A stretch of DNA of 64,000 nucleotides, from positions 17,484 to 81,483 of the forward strand of contig NZ_CAHJWD020000056.1 of assembly GCF_903642095.1 (NCBI RefSeq). Direction: 5' to 3'. The position numbers and the translations under genes were made by a program. Shown here in pieces: positions 43,862-54,362 of the stretch; the first letter of the stretch is position 1; every line of letters begins with the position of its first letter. This DNA comes from Bathymodiolus brooksi thiotrophic gill symbiont (GTDB taxonomy: Bacteria; Pseudomonadota; Gammaproteobacteria; PS1; Pseudothioglobaceae). The notes under the pieces were generated by a model. That model searched no databases, was not told the origin of the DNA, and saw only the letters and a program-made list of their open reading frames with translations.

Positions 43862-43890
43862 TTCTAACATTAATCTTAATTATTATTTGT

Positions 43891-45732
43891 ATGTGTGGAA
43901 TTGTTGGTGGCATCTATCAAAACAACATTATACCTCTCTTAGTTGATGGGCTTAAACACCTAGAATATCGGGGTTACGACTCGGCAGGCTTGGTTGTATT
44001 AACAGACGATAATATGCTACAACGCATCAGAGCAACAGGCAAAGTTGTTAACCTTGAAAACAACATTAATTCAACAACCATCAATGGCACAATTGGCATT
44101 GCTCATACCCGTTGGGCAACACACGGAAAACCCACCACAAGAAATGCCCACCCACATATTTGCAATGACAACATCGGCGTAGTGCATAACGGCATTATTG
44201 AAAACTTTTTAGCCCTCAAAACTGAGCAACAAACACACGGCTATAATTTCACCTCAGATACCGATACCGAAGTCATTGCACACGCAATCCATTACGCATT
44301 AAAAGACTGTGGCACCTTATTAGAAGCCGTGCAAAAAGCCGTTACCTCATTTGAGGGTGCATACAGCATTGGTGTAATTTCCCCAACAAGCCCAGAACAT
44401 ATTATTGCCGCTAGAAGTGGCTCACCTTTGGTTATTGGACTGAGTAATCAAGGTAATTTTATCGCCTCAGACCAAATGGCATTGCTGAGTATTACTAAGC
44501 AATTTATCTTTTTAGAAGAAGGTGATATCGCCGATATTACACTAGATTCTATTACTATTTTTGACAAAAACGGCACGCAAGTAAAACGGGCAATCAAAAC
44601 CTCAAAACTCACACATGGACAAACTTCAAAAGGTGACTATGCACACTATATGCAAAAAGAAATTTTTGAACAACCCCAAGCCATTGGCGATACTTTAGAG
44701 TCTCGCATTACTAAAAATCAAGTGTTAATATCAGCATTTGGACATAATGCTGAAACAATATTTAAAAAAGTTGAGCACATACAAATTATTGCTTGTGGCA
44801 CCAGTTACAACGCAGGTTTAGTGGCTAAATATTGGCTTGAAGACATCGCCAAAATACCCACTCACATTGAAGTCGCCAGCGAATATCGCTATCGCAACCC
44901 CCTTATTTTAAACAACACTCTATTTGTTACCATCTCCCAAAGTGGCGAAACAGCCGATACCCTAGAGGCACTTAAAGCAGTAAAAAAACGCAACAAAAAC
45001 ATCCACTCTCTCACCATCTGCAACAGTGCCGAATCAAGCCTAACCCGTGAATCAGAACTCACCTTCCTCACCCACGCTGGCATAGAAATCGGTGTCGCTA
45101 GCACCAAGGCATTCACCACACAACTGGTAGCATTAGCGCTACTGTCTGTTGCCATTGGCAAATGTCGCAATCAAATATCCACAGAACAAGAAACCATCAT
45201 TGTCAACGGATTAAAACGCCTACCCAATTTAATCGCAAAAACCTTAAAACAAGAGCCACAAATTATCACATTAGCCAAAACCTTTAAAAACAAATTTAAC
45301 GCCCTATTCCTAGGCAGAGGTGCCATGCACGCCATCGCCATGGAAGGTGCACTCAAACTCAAAGAAATTAGCTACATCCACGCCGAAGCCTACCCTGCTG
45401 GCGAACTTAAACACGGCCCAATTGCCCTAATTGACAAAGACACGCCCGTTATTGCCATTGCCCCAAATGATGAACTACTAGACAAATTAAAATCCAACTT
45501 GCAAGAAGTTAAATCCCGTGGATCTCAAATGATTGTATTCGAAGACGAAGCCTCAAATGTAGAACCCATGGAAGGTATGAGTATTATCCCCACCACCCAC
45601 AATTTAGGGCGTATCACTGCACCCATTATCTTCACCATTCCCCTGCAATTATTAAGCTACCATGTAGCACTCACCAAAGGCACAGATGTAGATCAACCTC
45701 GTAATTTAGCCAAATCAGTTACCGTGGAATGA
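43891..45732 (+). CDS. glmS: Glutamine-fructose-6-phosphate aminotransferase GlmS
   Basis: Makes glucosamine-6-phosphate for peptidoglycan and LPS. The N-terminal glutaminase domain has the nucleophile Cys2 after Met removal (MCGIVGG) and HTRWATHGKPT (about 73-83). Two SIS isomerase domains follow (about 285-430 and 455-600; CGTSYNAGLVAKYWLE and LGRGAMHAIAMEGALKLKE). The end TDVDQPRNLAKSVTVE is the typical GlmS C-terminus. It overlaps the convergent TolC-like gene by 14 bp. Confidence 0.97.
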   Translation: MCGIVGGIYQNNIIPLLVDGLKHLEYRGYDSAGLVVLTDDNMLQRIRATGKVVNLENNINSTTINGTIGIAHTRWATHGKPTTRNAHPHICNDNIGVVHNGIIENFLALKTEQQTHGYNFTSDTDTEVIAHAIHYALKDCGTLLEAVQKAVTSFEGAYSIGVISPTSPEHIIAARSGSPLVIGLSNQGNFIASDQMALLSITKQFIFLEEGDIADITLDSITIFDKNGTQVKRAIKTSKLTHGQTSKGDYAHYMQKEIFEQPQAIGDTLESRITKNQVLISAFGHNAETIFKKVEHIQIIACGTSYNAGLVAKYWLEDIAKIPTHIEVASEYRYRNPLILNNTLFVTISQSGETADTLEALKAVKKRNKNIHSLTICNSAESSLTRESELTFLTHAGIEIGVASTKAFTTQLVALALLSVAIGKCRNQISTEQETIIVNGLKRLPNLIAKTLKQEPQIITLAKTFKNKFNALFLGRGAMHAIAMEGALKLKEISYIHAEAYPAGELKHGPIALIDKDTPVIAIAPNDELLDKLKSNLQEVKSRGSQMIVFEDEASNVEPMEGMSIIPTTHNLGRITAPIIFTIPLQLLSYHVALTKGTDVDQPRNLAKSVTVE

Positions 45733-47167
45733 CATTAAATTTAGGCAAAACTCTATCGAGTTTATCGTTATATTTGAGTAAACTTTTTTGATAGCCTGTT
45801 AGTGCTTTAATATAGCCTAATTCAACATCGAATTTTTCTTTATAAGCATCAATTAAGTCTGTAATAGTAATGGATTTCCCGAGATAACTCGTGTGTGCTA
45901 AATTAGATTCATTGTTGACATTGGCGATTAATTTTTGATATTCGTTAAGTGATTTTTTTGCCAAACGCAATTTAACAATCAGTGCTTGTGCATCTGAAAG
46001 AATATCCTTTAATTTATTGCTGTAATCTATGTTGAGTTTTCGCAAATTTAATTGTGCCACATGAATGTCTTTTTTATTATTAACATCAGTGCCAATTGGC
46101 ATAGAAAAATTAAGTCCAGCAGTATAAAGAACGCTCTTACTCTTATAATCTGTGGTCATTGTATTGCCTTTATTGTCATTTATTTCAGCACTGATATTAA
46201 AATCTAGTTTATAAAGAGATTGATTGTTGTGATAATCTAAATCAATCTTTTTTAAACGCCTGTCAATTTCAATTTTTAACAAAGTTCGGACATTGTGTTG
46301 TAAATATTGTGTCAGATTGGGTATGATTTTTGGGCGTTTATTGGTATTTATTTCTGGATTCTCAGTCCATAAACTTGAATCATTTAACATACTAACTAGC
46401 ACTTTTTTTAAAGACTGCAATTTACTATCATTGCTTAAAATATCTTGATTTACCAATAAAATTGCTGTATTTAATTTTGATTTATCTTTCGCCTCATTCA
46501 CTTTAATCGCCTTTAACATACTTTTATAATCTTGATAAATTTCAGCATTTTTTTGATAAAAATTCCAATCAATATACTGCCTTAAACGACCCACTAAAAA
46601 CTTCTCCTGAGCATCGTTAAAATCAAATTTCTCACGCTCTAAATCCAAAATATCACGATGATAAGTCTTTAGCCCTGATGCATTGCTATCATGCTTTAAT
46701 AAAGGATATTTGTAATTAACGCTGTAAACATTATCAAAAGTAGTAACATTATATTCAGCATTTTTACCCGTGTAAATTTCATCCTTCTTATAGCGTGTTA
46801 TGTCAGTATCTGGAGTTGAGCGCGTGGCTTTGAATGTTAAGCTAGAGGGATTGGATAAAAATCGTTTTCCAACGCCAATACCGATTGCTTGAGTGTTTTT
46901 AAGGCGATGCTTTTCATAAACTTTTGTAGAGGTGGTATCCTTTTCTATATCGTAATAACTACTTGATAACAATGCACCCAAAGTGGCATTCCAATTTGCA
47001 TAACTTGCCTTACTTGTCTCTAATTCTAATTGCTTAATCGTTACATAAATTTGGTCTTTTTCAAAATTTTCATCTTGATTTATTACTTTTTCGATAAATT
47101 CTTGCTCGGTTAATGCCAATGTATTAACTGCAAATAAAAGTAAGAAAATATAAATACTATTCTTCAT
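45719..47167 (-). CDS. TolC-like outer-membrane protein, partner unknown
   Basis: A 482-residue exported protein (signal about 1-18, VNTLALTEQEF). Long amphipathic helices and beta-like segments (GALLSSSYYDIEK, NYKYPLLKH, YTAGLNFSMPIGTD) in two similar halves resemble OEP/TolC-family trimeric channels. The match is by pattern, not by strong motifs. It is monocistronic, with no membrane-fusion or ABC partner nearby, and its 3' end overlaps glmS. Could also be a structurally related porin. Confidence 0.6.
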   Translation of the reverse strand: MKNSIYIFLLLFAVNTLALTEQEFIEKVINQDENFEKDQIYVTIKQLELETSKASYANWNATLGALLSSSYYDIEKDTTSTKVYEKHRLKNTQAIGIGVGKRFLSNPSSLTFKATRSTPDTDITRYKKDEIYTGKNAEYNVTTFDNVYSVNYKYPLLKHDSNASGLKTYHRDILDLEREKFDFNDAQEKFLVGRLRQYIDWNFYQKNAEIYQDYKSMLKAIKVNEAKDKSKLNTAILLVNQDILSNDSKLQSLKKVLVSMLNDSSLWTENPEINTNKRPKIIPNLTQYLQHNVRTLLKIEIDRRLKKIDLDYHNNQSLYKLDFNISAEINDNKGNTMTTDYKSKSVLYTAGLNFSMPIGTDVNNKKDIHVAQLNLRKLNIDYSNKLKDILSDAQALIVKLRLAKKSLNEYQKLIANVNNESNLAHTSYLGKSITITDLIDAYKEKFDVELGYIKALTGYQKSLLKYNDKLDRVLPKFNVIPR

Positions 47168-47274
47168 TTTTTTATTTTATAACATCATAACAATTCTAAG
47201 TAACAATCTAAAACTTCTTATTTCGAACCCGTTAAACTAAAAAAATCGGAATAAAAGATGAACTAAATACAAAT

Positions 47275-47302
47275 AATCGGAAAAATTCAATTTTTTCCGA
47301 TT
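47275..47302 (-). terminator. Perfect inverted repeat upstream of the TolC-like gene
   Basis: AATCGGAAAAA pairs with TTTTTCCGATT (11 bp) around a 6-base loop. It lies between the end of the hemL-HAD unit and the TolC-like gene and may terminate the former. The 3' flank is not a pure T-run, so terminator status is uncertain. Confidence 0.45.
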
Positions 47303-47315
47303 GAGTAATTTTCTT

Positions 47316-47391
47316 AACTCTTTTCCTGGCAAGACTAAGATTGGATTTAAAAACTTGCAAATAAGTATGAATTATTCCTATTTACCAAAGG
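47316..47391. repeat. Diverged copy of the dispersed repeat
   Basis: The right end TGAATTATTCCTATTTACCA, then AAGGCCTT, matches the repeat end with several changes, and GGCAAGACTAAGATTGGATT resembles the middle of the copy at 678-830 (AGCAAGACTAAGGCTGAGTC). The left end is not clear. Confidence 0.45.
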
Positions 47392-47414
47392 CCTTAAATA
47401 AACAGATTTAAGTA

Positions 47415-48068
47415 TTAAGTCCAGTCCATACATTGCCAGTTTTTTTGTTGGGCAATGGCCAATAGTTTTTTATCACCGTGAACAACAATAGGATTCTCCA
47501 CCAATTCCAACAATGGCAAGTCGTTATGTGAATCGGAGTAGAAATAAGCACCGCTTAGGGTTTCGTTATGCTCTTTGCACCATTGTTTGAGTTTGTGGAC
47601 TTTGCCGATTTGGAAGCAGGGGATGCCTGAAACTTTGCCATTAAATTTACCCTTTACCATTTCAGGCTCGGTGGCTAATAATTCATTGATGCCATAAGCT
47701 TGGGCAATTGGGCGGGTAACAAATGAATTGGTGGCGGTAATGACCAGCGTTCTATCACCATTTTTTTTATGTATATCCACTACTTTTTTAGCTTTTTCTA
47801 AAAAGATTGGTTGAATTTTTTCTAGCATAAATTGCTGATGCCATTTATTGAGTTGCTTGATGGAATTATTCGCTAGAGGGCTTAGGCAAAATTCTAAATA
47901 TTGATTAATGTCTAATTCACCTTTAGCGTAATCATCAAAAAATATTTGATTTTTCTTTTGATATTCCTTGGCATTAACGGCACCAATTTCAGTCAAAAAC
48001 TCACCCCACAAAAAATCGCTATCACCCCCTAATAGGGTTCTGTCCAAATCAAATAATGCTAACGCCAT
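47415..48068 (-). CDS. HAD-IB family phosphatase (SerB-like)
   Basis: A 217-residue cytoplasmic phosphatase. Catalytic motif I is LFDLDRTLLGGDSDFLW (about 4-20, Asp7 and Asp9), motif II is in VITATNSF, and motif III/IV is YFYSDSHNDLPLLEL (about 175-189). Members act on phosphoserine, histidinol phosphate or related small phosphates; the substrate is not determined here. It follows hemL by 6 bp on the same strand. Confidence 0.85.
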   Translation of the reverse strand: MALALFDLDRTLLGGDSDFLWGEFLTEIGAVNAKEYQKKNQIFFDDYAKGELDINQYLEFCLSPLANNSIKQLNKWHQQFMLEKIQPIFLEKAKKVVDIHKKNGDRTLVITATNSFVTRPIAQAYGINELLATEPEMVKGKFNGKVSGIPCFQIGKVHKLKQWCKEHNETLSGAYFYSDSHNDLPLLELVENPIVVHGDKKLLAIAQQKNWQCMDWT

Positions 48069-48074
48069 AATGCT

Positions 48075-49358
48075 TTATAATTTTTGGAAGCATTTTTCAG
48101 CCAACGCAATAGTGTGCTCAATATCTGCGTCAGTATGTGCTGTGGAAATAAAGCCTGCTTCATAAGCACTGGGCGCTAAATAAACACCCCCTTCTAGCAT
48201 TAAATGAAAAAACCGATTAAAACGCTCAACATCACAAGCACAAGTTTGCTCAAAATTGGTTACAGCCTCTGCTTCAGTAAAAAACAAGCCAAACATACCG
48301 CCCACGACATTTGAGCTCATTGGAATATTGTTTTCTTGTGCTTTTGCCACAATGCCATTGGTTAATTTGAGTGCTTTTTGCTCTAAATTTTCGTATAAGT
48401 TTTTATCCTTATCAATTGCTTTTAGCATTGCTAAGCCCGCTGCCATTGACATTGGATTACCTGAAAGCGTCCCTGCTTGATAAACTGCACCTAAAGGAGC
48501 AATACATTCCATAATAGATTTTTTACCACCAAATGCACCGACCGGTAGCCCGCCACCAATGACTTTACCAAGGGTTGTTAAATCAGGTTGAACGCCAAAT
48601 TTTTCTTGTGCACCCCCTTTTGCCACTCTAAAACCTGTCATTACCTCATCAAAAATTAACACAGTGCCATATTTATCACAAACTTCTCTAAGCCCTGATA
48701 AAAACCCATCAACAGGTGGGATGCAATTCATATTACCAGCAACAGGCTCAACGATAATGCAGGCAATTTCATTGCCTTTTTTAGCAAATACCTCTCTTAC
48801 TTGTGCTAAATTATTGTATTCAAGTGTTAATGTATGCTTGGCAAAATCCGCTGGCACACCTGCTGAACTAGGCTCGCCAAGTGTCAATGCACCAGAGCCT
48901 GCTTTTACTAATAATGAATCTGAATGCCCATGATAACATCCTTCAAATTTAACAATCGTATCGCGCTTGGTAAAGCCTCGTGCTAAACGAATAGCACTCA
49001 TAGTGGCTTCTGTGCCCGAACTAACCATACGCACTAACTCAATAGACGGCACCAATTCACATACTTTTTTTGCCAATTTGGTTTCAATCTCAGTCGGTGC
49101 ACCAAAACCCAAGCCGTTGTGCAAAACTTCCTCTACCGCACTGATAACACCTTGATTGGCATGCCCTAAAATCATCGGCCCCCATGAGGCAACAAAATCA
49201 ATATATTGTTTATCATCTGCATCAAATAAATAAGCACCCTCACCTCGGGTAAAAAATATTGGCGTGCCACCTACACCTTTAAATGCTCGAACAGGAGAAT
49301 TTACACCGCCTGGAATATAGTGTTGTGCTTCATCAAATAATTGCTCTGATTTTGTCAT
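48075..49358 (-). CDS. hemL: Glutamate-1-semialdehyde 2,1-aminomutase
   Basis: PLP enzyme that makes 5-aminolevulinate, the first tetrapyrrole precursor. The 427 residues show [18 protein letters not shown] (about 15-32), [16 protein letters not shown] (about 117-132), FDEVMTGFR (about 238-246) and the PLP lysine in [16 protein letters not shown] (about 264). It is 11 bp after holB. It supports the heme and siroheme demand of the dsr system. Confidence 0.96.
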   Translation of the reverse strand: MTKSEQLFDEAQHYIPGGVNSPVRAFKGVGGTPIFFTRGEGAYLFDADDKQYIDFVASWGPMILGHANQGVISAVEEVLHNGLGFGAPTEIETKLAKKVCELVPSIELVRMVSSGTEATMSAIRLARGFTKRDTIVKFEGCYHGHSDSLLVKAGSGALTLGEPSSAGVPADFAKHTLTLEYNNLAQVREVFAKKGNEIACIIVEPVAGNMNCIPPVDGFLSGLREVCDKYGTVLIFDEVMTGFRVAKGGAQEKFGVQPDLTTLGKVIGGGLPVGAFGGKKSIMECIAPLGAVYQAGTLSGNPMSMAAGLAMLKAIDKDKNLYENLEQKALKLTNGIVAKAQENNIPMSSNVVGGMFGLFFTEAEAVTNFEQTCACDVERFNRFFHLMLEGGVYLAPSAYEAGFISTAHTDADIEHTIALAEKCFQKL

Positions 49359-49369
49359 TTTTTTAATCC

Positions 49370-50371
49370 TTAATTTAAAATTTGTGGGTAAGTTTTAAGA
49401 TGGGTAATGTGCGACCATACAATTAGCACATTATCCAATAATAATTTTATATTCACACTGGTTTTTGACAGACTAATTGCCTGTTGAATATCATGCAATA
49501 ATTTAAATAAAAAATCTATTTTTGTCATATTGATAATTTGATTAAGCTCAATCAAACCGCCTTCATGTTTAAGTGATTTTAACCGAATGCCTTCAATAAT
49601 TAAATGCTGCAAACAATTCAATACAGCAACTTCATTGCCCTCAAAATCCTCCACTTTGTTAATCATAGTTGGGTGGGTGGCAATATTTAGCAATTGGTCT
49701 TGCCAATGTTGATAATGAATAAAACTGTCTCCAGAAAGGTCTTCAATCACTTTAAAAGGCACGCCATGCGTGGCTTCTAGCAATTGTGCCACATCAAAAT
49801 CTTCTTTATGCTCAATATTTTTCTTAATCCATACTTGTGTTTCTTGACCATAAGCAGGGCTAATATGCACATTTTGACAGCGTGAAACAACAGTTACTGG
49901 TAGGTTTTTAGCGTTGTGTGCCAATAAAATAATCAGCGTATTGTCTCTAGGTTCTTCCAAAGTTTTTAACAAACTATTGGCAGCATTAACATTCATTTGA
50001 TCAGCATAATAAATAACACCAATTTGTAATTTATCAGCCGTTTTGTTCAATGCCTCACAAAACGCCCGCACCTGATCAACTCGAATATCTTTGGAACGAT
50101 TTTTAGTCGTTGGATTGAGCTCACCCGCACGACAATAAATCATATTAAGATAATTAGAACGCCTAATTAATACCGGAATATCTAAATCTTGCCGAATATT
50201 ATCTTTTCTAATAATCTCATCATCATTAATCAATGTCCCTACAAGTTGCTGCATTAACTCAAACTTTCCTATCTGCGACACACCTGTAATTAACAACGCA
50301 TGTGGCAGATGATTCTGGTCAATCATCTGTTTCAATATCGCAAAAGCGTTTTGGTGCCAAGGTAGTGTCAT
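49370..50371 (-). CDS. holB: DNA polymerase III delta' subunit
   Basis: Clamp-loader subunit. The 333 residues show an AAA+ core with [22 protein letters not shown] (about 18-38, P-loop remnant), [13 protein letters not shown] (about 130-142), [20 protein letters not shown] (about 145-165, SRC motif) and a C-terminal helical collar. The zinc cysteines of E. coli delta' are not evident. It normally follows tmk directly; here the AlbA_2 and PHP-ATPase genes lie in between. Confidence 0.9.
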   Translation of the reverse strand: MTLPWHQNAFAILKQMIDQNHLPHALLITGVSQIGKFELMQQLVGTLINDDEIIRKDNIRQDLDIPVLIRRSNYLNMIYCRAGELNPTTKNRSKDIRVDQVRAFCEALNKTADKLQIGVIYYADQMNVNAANSLLKTLEEPRDNTLIILLAHNAKNLPVTVVSRCQNVHISPAYGQETQVWIKKNIEHKEDFDVAQLLEATHGVPFKVIEDLSGDSFIHYQHWQDQLLNIATHPTMINKVEDFEGNEVAVLNCLQHLIIEGIRLKSLKHEGGLIELNQIINMTKIDFLFKLLHDIQQAISLSKTSVNIKLLLDNVLIVWSHITHLKTYPQILN

Positions 50372-50446
50372 AAAAGGATCGTTCTAGCATCATCACCCTG
50401 TCTAATGCTTAAATTTAAAAAAATTTGAAATTTAATATCTAGTTGA

Positions 50447-51655
50447 TTATTCATCATTTTCGTCTTGCAAAGATTTGGCTGGAAAAATAGTCAATTGCAA
50501 CTCTTCTTCATTCATTTGATAAATGGGCTGTATGCCACTTAATTGCTCACTTTCTCGTATAATAATTCCCACTCCTTCGCCACGGCGTTCTAAAAAATAC
50601 TTTCTATTTACCTTTATATCACCATCCAATTCAATTTCAGAAAGCAATCTAGTTAACAACTCATTGCGAGTTATTTGGTTGCTAATTAGAGTGTCAACCG
50701 TCAAAGTATTTGGTAATGCACCCGGTGAGTAAAGCTCCAATCTATTGCTAAATATAAATAAACGGATTTTAGATCCAGACTTTGAATAATCACGATGCAC
50801 AACTGCATTAACAATGGCTTCAAAAATAGCTTTCATACTATATTGTGGTCTTTCTGTTCTACCAACTTCTTTAGTGGCAGAAACTTTATTGTATTGCTTG
50901 ACAAACTTAAAAGCATTGATAATTTGTTGATCTAACACTCCTTTAAAGTCTTGAGCATCAATTTGGTAATTAGCATCTTTTTCCACGCCATTGTAATAAA
51001 CTGCTTGAATAAAACTGTTATAAAGATAATCATCTGAATTTTGACTACACATCAGCACACCAGCCACAGTAGCACTGCCATCTTGATGCAATAAGTTGCG
51101 TTTTTGCAGATCTAATTTCTCATTAATGTTGTTATCAGGAATAAAACGCTGATAAAGACTCTCTTGCAAGGTATTTATATTGGTATGTGGCACAGCTTGT
51201 TCATCAAAACGAATGATTCCAGCTTGAGAGCGAGATTGCAAAAGTCGAGCCAATTGTTCAGGCTGCATTTCTCGCTTACTACTGCCTTGACGAATAAAAT
51301 AGCCTGTAGGGCTTTTGTGAGCAAATAAACTGCGTGGCACTTCTATTTTTAAAATATTTTTACCCTCTATAAGTAATTTTTGAGTAGCAATATTCACCAC
51401 TGGCTTAATACTGTCATTACAAATCTCAATAATTGTCTTTTCGTCTTTCTTTAACTGTTCAGATGTTACACCTATTATTTTCCCATCATCATCAACGCCA
51501 ATCAAAATTACACCGCCATTGCTATTTGCAAAGGCAGTAATTTCTTCTCCCATTGATACTTTATTTGATGTTTTGGCGCCTAATTCTCGTTTAAATTCAA
51601 TAGTTGAATCTTCACCTAAAGCTATTTTTTCCAAAAGTTCATTAATATTAAACAT
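50447..51655 (-). CDS. AlbA_2 (Schlafen-like) protein with GHKL-type ATP-binding domain
   Basis: A 402-residue cytoplasmic protein. Residues about 5-135 form the AlbA_2 domain (DSTIEFKRELG, FANSNGGVILIGVDDDG, YFIRQGSSKREM). Residues about 265-385 carry a C-terminal HATPase_c_4 domain (AIFEAIVNAVVHRDYS with the GHKL N-box; FSNRLELYSPGALP). Such proteins are found as regulators and in defence or mobile loci; here its start overlaps the PHP-ATPase gene by 8 bp, with an AGAGGG ribosome-binding site, so they form one unit. Function not established. Confidence 0.85.
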   Translation of the reverse strand: MFNINELLEKIALGEDSTIEFKRELGAKTSNKVSMGEEITAFANSNGGVILIGVDDDGKIIGVTSEQLKKDEKTIIEICNDSIKPVVNIATQKLLIEGKNILKIEVPRSLFAHKSPTGYFIRQGSSKREMQPEQLARLLQSRSQAGIIRFDEQAVPHTNINTLQESLYQRFIPDNNINEKLDLQKRNLLHQDGSATVAGVLMCSQNSDDYLYNSFIQAVYYNGVEKDANYQIDAQDFKGVLDQQIINAFKFVKQYNKVSATKEVGRTERPQYSMKAIFEAIVNAVVHRDYSKSGSKIRLFIFSNRLELYSPGALPNTLTVDTLISNQITRNELLTRLLSEIELDGDIKVNRKYFLERRGEGVGIIIRESEQLSGIQPIYQMNEEELQLTIFPAKSLQDENDE

Positions 51656-54269
51656 TTTTACCCTCTAAATGAATACGCCTATAGCGATGACTAAATGCCT
51701 TCTCTCCGCCCTCTAATATCTTGCATATCTTTTTTCTAATATGGTTGTTTTGAATACTGGCTTGTTCTGAAATGTAACTTTGCCCACCTCCTACTGTCAT
51801 TGGCACCACCATTTCCGCATTACCATTAACAACAATATTGGCATTATGCGTTACAATAATTATTTGGCGTTTATGCTTAGTAGCACGAATTTGTTTGACG
51901 ATTAACTTATAAATTAATTCATTATCCAAATCATCTTCTGGCTGATCCAACAACAAAGGTTCGCTGCCATAAGACAGGATAAAAGCAAGTAAAGCGGCGC
52001 ATTTTTGTCCAGCTGAACCAGTTTCTAAAGCTTGTCCTTTAGAAAAAGTGATTTTTAAACTGTCCTCTGGGTGCCATAAACCAAAATCAGATAGCGACTC
52101 TTGAGGTAAATCATATAAATGTTGATAAAAACGCTGATCTTTTGCTAACGCTTTATTTCTGTATATTTCTTCAACCTTATCTTTTAAGCCTTGATAACTT
52201 TTCATTAGCATCAAATTGTCTATATCTTTGCTATATTTTTTATCACCACATTGTAAAATTTGTCGCACCTTTTTTTCAAGCGATTTTTTGCCTTCTTTAT
52301 ATGGTAATACTTGAATACTAATATCATCATTGCCTTGTAAAACAGTCTCTAGGAACGCTTGTCTATTTTGCGTTAGTTGTTCTCTATTATCTTGAATATC
52401 TACTTTTATTTGTTCGCATTCAGCGTCCAATCCTTCTAATTCTCTTTGATACGCATCCATTTGTCCTAACTGACTTTTTTTAATAGCTTGAAATTGTAAT
52501 AATGTTGAATATTTTTCAGGATCTATACCTTGTTGCTCCAGTTGGGTTTTGATTTCCTGGTATTTATCAATATCAATATCAATATCTTTTCGCCATTGCC
52601 TTTGTTGTTTTTGTTGTTGCCATTGTTGATAGGTTGCACTAGCCTCTTGCTTTATTTCAACAACTTTATCGGTCATTTTCTGCCATTTTTGTTGTTGAAT
52701 TTGTAGTGCTTTTGTTAACTCATCTTGTGGGGTGAAGACCTCGTTATCTAAATCTATAGGAGCTATTTCTTCTACAGTTTTAGCTAGTATTTCGCTAGCT
52801 GTTTGCCATGTTTTTTCTAAGTGCTCTATACTGGCTAATTGGCGTTGGCGTTGACGATAGGTTTGTAAGATATGCTTATGTCCTGATTTTTCAATTTGAT
52901 TAATTTGTATATTTAGATGATTTAACTCACCATTTAGTTTATCTTTTTGACTGATTTGTTCATTTATTTCGCTGATTTTTTGGCGAATTTGCTTGTATTT
53001 ATGCGTTAATACGCGTCTTGTTTCTTTAAAGTTGCTAAATTTTACCTGGACATCTTTATCAATAATCTCAAGCAGAGATTGGGGGTTTTTAGACAATTCA
53101 AAAATTTGTTTTTGACTGTAAATCTGCACAGGAAACAAAGAGGAAATCTCCCCATCGGTTGCCTGCCAACCTCCGTTTTCATCAATCTCCAATGAAGTCA
53201 ATTGTGCATCAGCCGACCAATTTAAGCGATAACGACTACCCTCTTTTTGATAAACAAGTGATAATTCACTTTCATCAGTAAGTAAATTATCGTCTCCAAC
53301 TTCAAAATACTTATTAAACTCACTTCTAATTGACTCAGGTAACTCTTTATTGCGTCTGAAAACAAAACGCATAAATTCTAACATAGTAGATTTACCGCTA
53401 CCTCGCCCGCCAATAATAGTATTTAAAAAGGGGCTAAATTCACACTCTAATCGCTTCTTTTTACCAATATATTTAGCCTTGTTAATTTCCAACGATTCAA
53501 TCATTAGTTGAGTATGCTGATTGGGATTGTTATCCATATTACGATCAACCGACGCTTCGCCGTCTATTAATGCCAATTTTAAGCCCTCAATGGAGGGGGT
53601 ATCCATTTTTATCCAAGTAAAGTCAAAACGATCGTCTCGAAAATTATGTGTGTCCGAACCTAAAACCTCACTCCATTGTATTTTTTGGTCTTGATATAGT
53701 TGTGGCTTATCATAAGTTTCATCGCACAACTCCATGGCGTGGATGTTTTTATTGTTTAATACTTGTCTTAATGTGTTTCCACGCAATCCAAACAAACCTT
53801 TTTTTTTGTCCGCATGAGCGGGAATAGCAATACCACCTTGTTGAGTAATAATATCAATAACTTCGGTAATAGATTTTGTTGTAACGCCATCACTTCCACC
53901 TTTTGTGCCTTTATAATCAACTGCACCTAATAAAGTGTCAATATCGCTAGTTGTTTTTTCAGGGCCAAAAATTACCAAAATATGCACACCACCGTGCACA
54001 GATATTTCCACACCAGGAAAAAGGTGTATTTTTTTTTCTAATTTATCGTTAGCACCTTTAAGTTTATCAATCCACATGCCACTATTATGGTCAGTAATGG
54101 CAACACAATCAATCCCTTCATTAATAAATTTTGTTAGCCAAAGTTCGGGCGTTATACTGTTTCTGTCTTCATTAGAACAGGATTGCATAAAGTCGCTTGA
54201 TGCAGGTGTGTGTGTGTGAAAATCAAACTTCCACCATTTGGCACCTGAAAACTCATTAGATTGTGTCAT
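51648..54269 (-). CDS. PHP-domain protein fused to an SMC/Rad50-like ATPase
   Basis: An 873-residue cytoplasmic protein. The N-terminal PHP phosphoesterase domain (about 14-245) has DFHTHT (16-21), AITDHN (57-62), IPAHAD (149-154) and GSDTHN (204-209), so the metal site looks intact. An ATPase head follows with Walker A GGRGSGKST (287-295), a long Gln-rich coiled-coil region (about 415-650), an ABC-like signature GSAGQK (about 750) and Walker B LLLDQPEDDLD (about 772-782) with an H-loop VTHN. This combination resembles PHP-ATPases of suspected defence function. The ATG at 54269 has a GAGAGA ribosome-binding site; a TTG five codons upstream is weaker. Confidence 0.88.
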   Translation of the reverse strand: MTQSNEFSGAKWWKFDFHTHTPASSDFMQSCSNEDRNSITPELWLTKFINEGIDCVAITDHNSGMWIDKLKGANDKLEKKIHLFPGVEISVHGGVHILVIFGPEKTTSDIDTLLGAVDYKGTKGGSDGVTTKSITEVIDIITQQGGIAIPAHADKKKGLFGLRGNTLRQVLNNKNIHAMELCDETYDKPQLYQDQKIQWSEVLGSDTHNFRDDRFDFTWIKMDTPSIEGLKLALIDGEASVDRNMDNNPNQHTQLMIESLEINKAKYIGKKKRLECEFSPFLNTIIGGRGSGKSTMLEFMRFVFRRNKELPESIRSEFNKYFEVGDDNLLTDESELSLVYQKEGSRYRLNWSADAQLTSLEIDENGGWQATDGEISSLFPVQIYSQKQIFELSKNPQSLLEIIDKDVQVKFSNFKETRRVLTHKYKQIRQKISEINEQISQKDKLNGELNHLNIQINQIEKSGHKHILQTYRQRQRQLASIEHLEKTWQTASEILAKTVEEIAPIDLDNEVFTPQDELTKALQIQQQKWQKMTDKVVEIKQEASATYQQWQQQKQQRQWRKDIDIDIDKYQEIKTQLEQQGIDPEKYSTLLQFQAIKKSQLGQMDAYQRELEGLDAECEQIKVDIQDNREQLTQNRQAFLETVLQGNDDISIQVLPYKEGKKSLEKKVRQILQCGDKKYSKDIDNLMLMKSYQGLKDKVEEIYRNKALAKDQRFYQHLYDLPQESLSDFGLWHPEDSLKITFSKGQALETGSAGQKCAALLAFILSYGSEPLLLDQPEDDLDNELIYKLIVKQIRATKHKRQIIIVTHNANIVVNGNAEMVVPMTVGGGQSYISEQASIQNNHIRKKICKILEGGEKAFSHRYRRIHLEGKNV

Positions 54270-54362
54270 AATTATTTCTCTCAATATATTATCCGGATTT
54301 GAATGTCAGCTTTGGCTTTATATTTTATCTCAATCTATGATAATATGGTTGTTTTTCAATAA

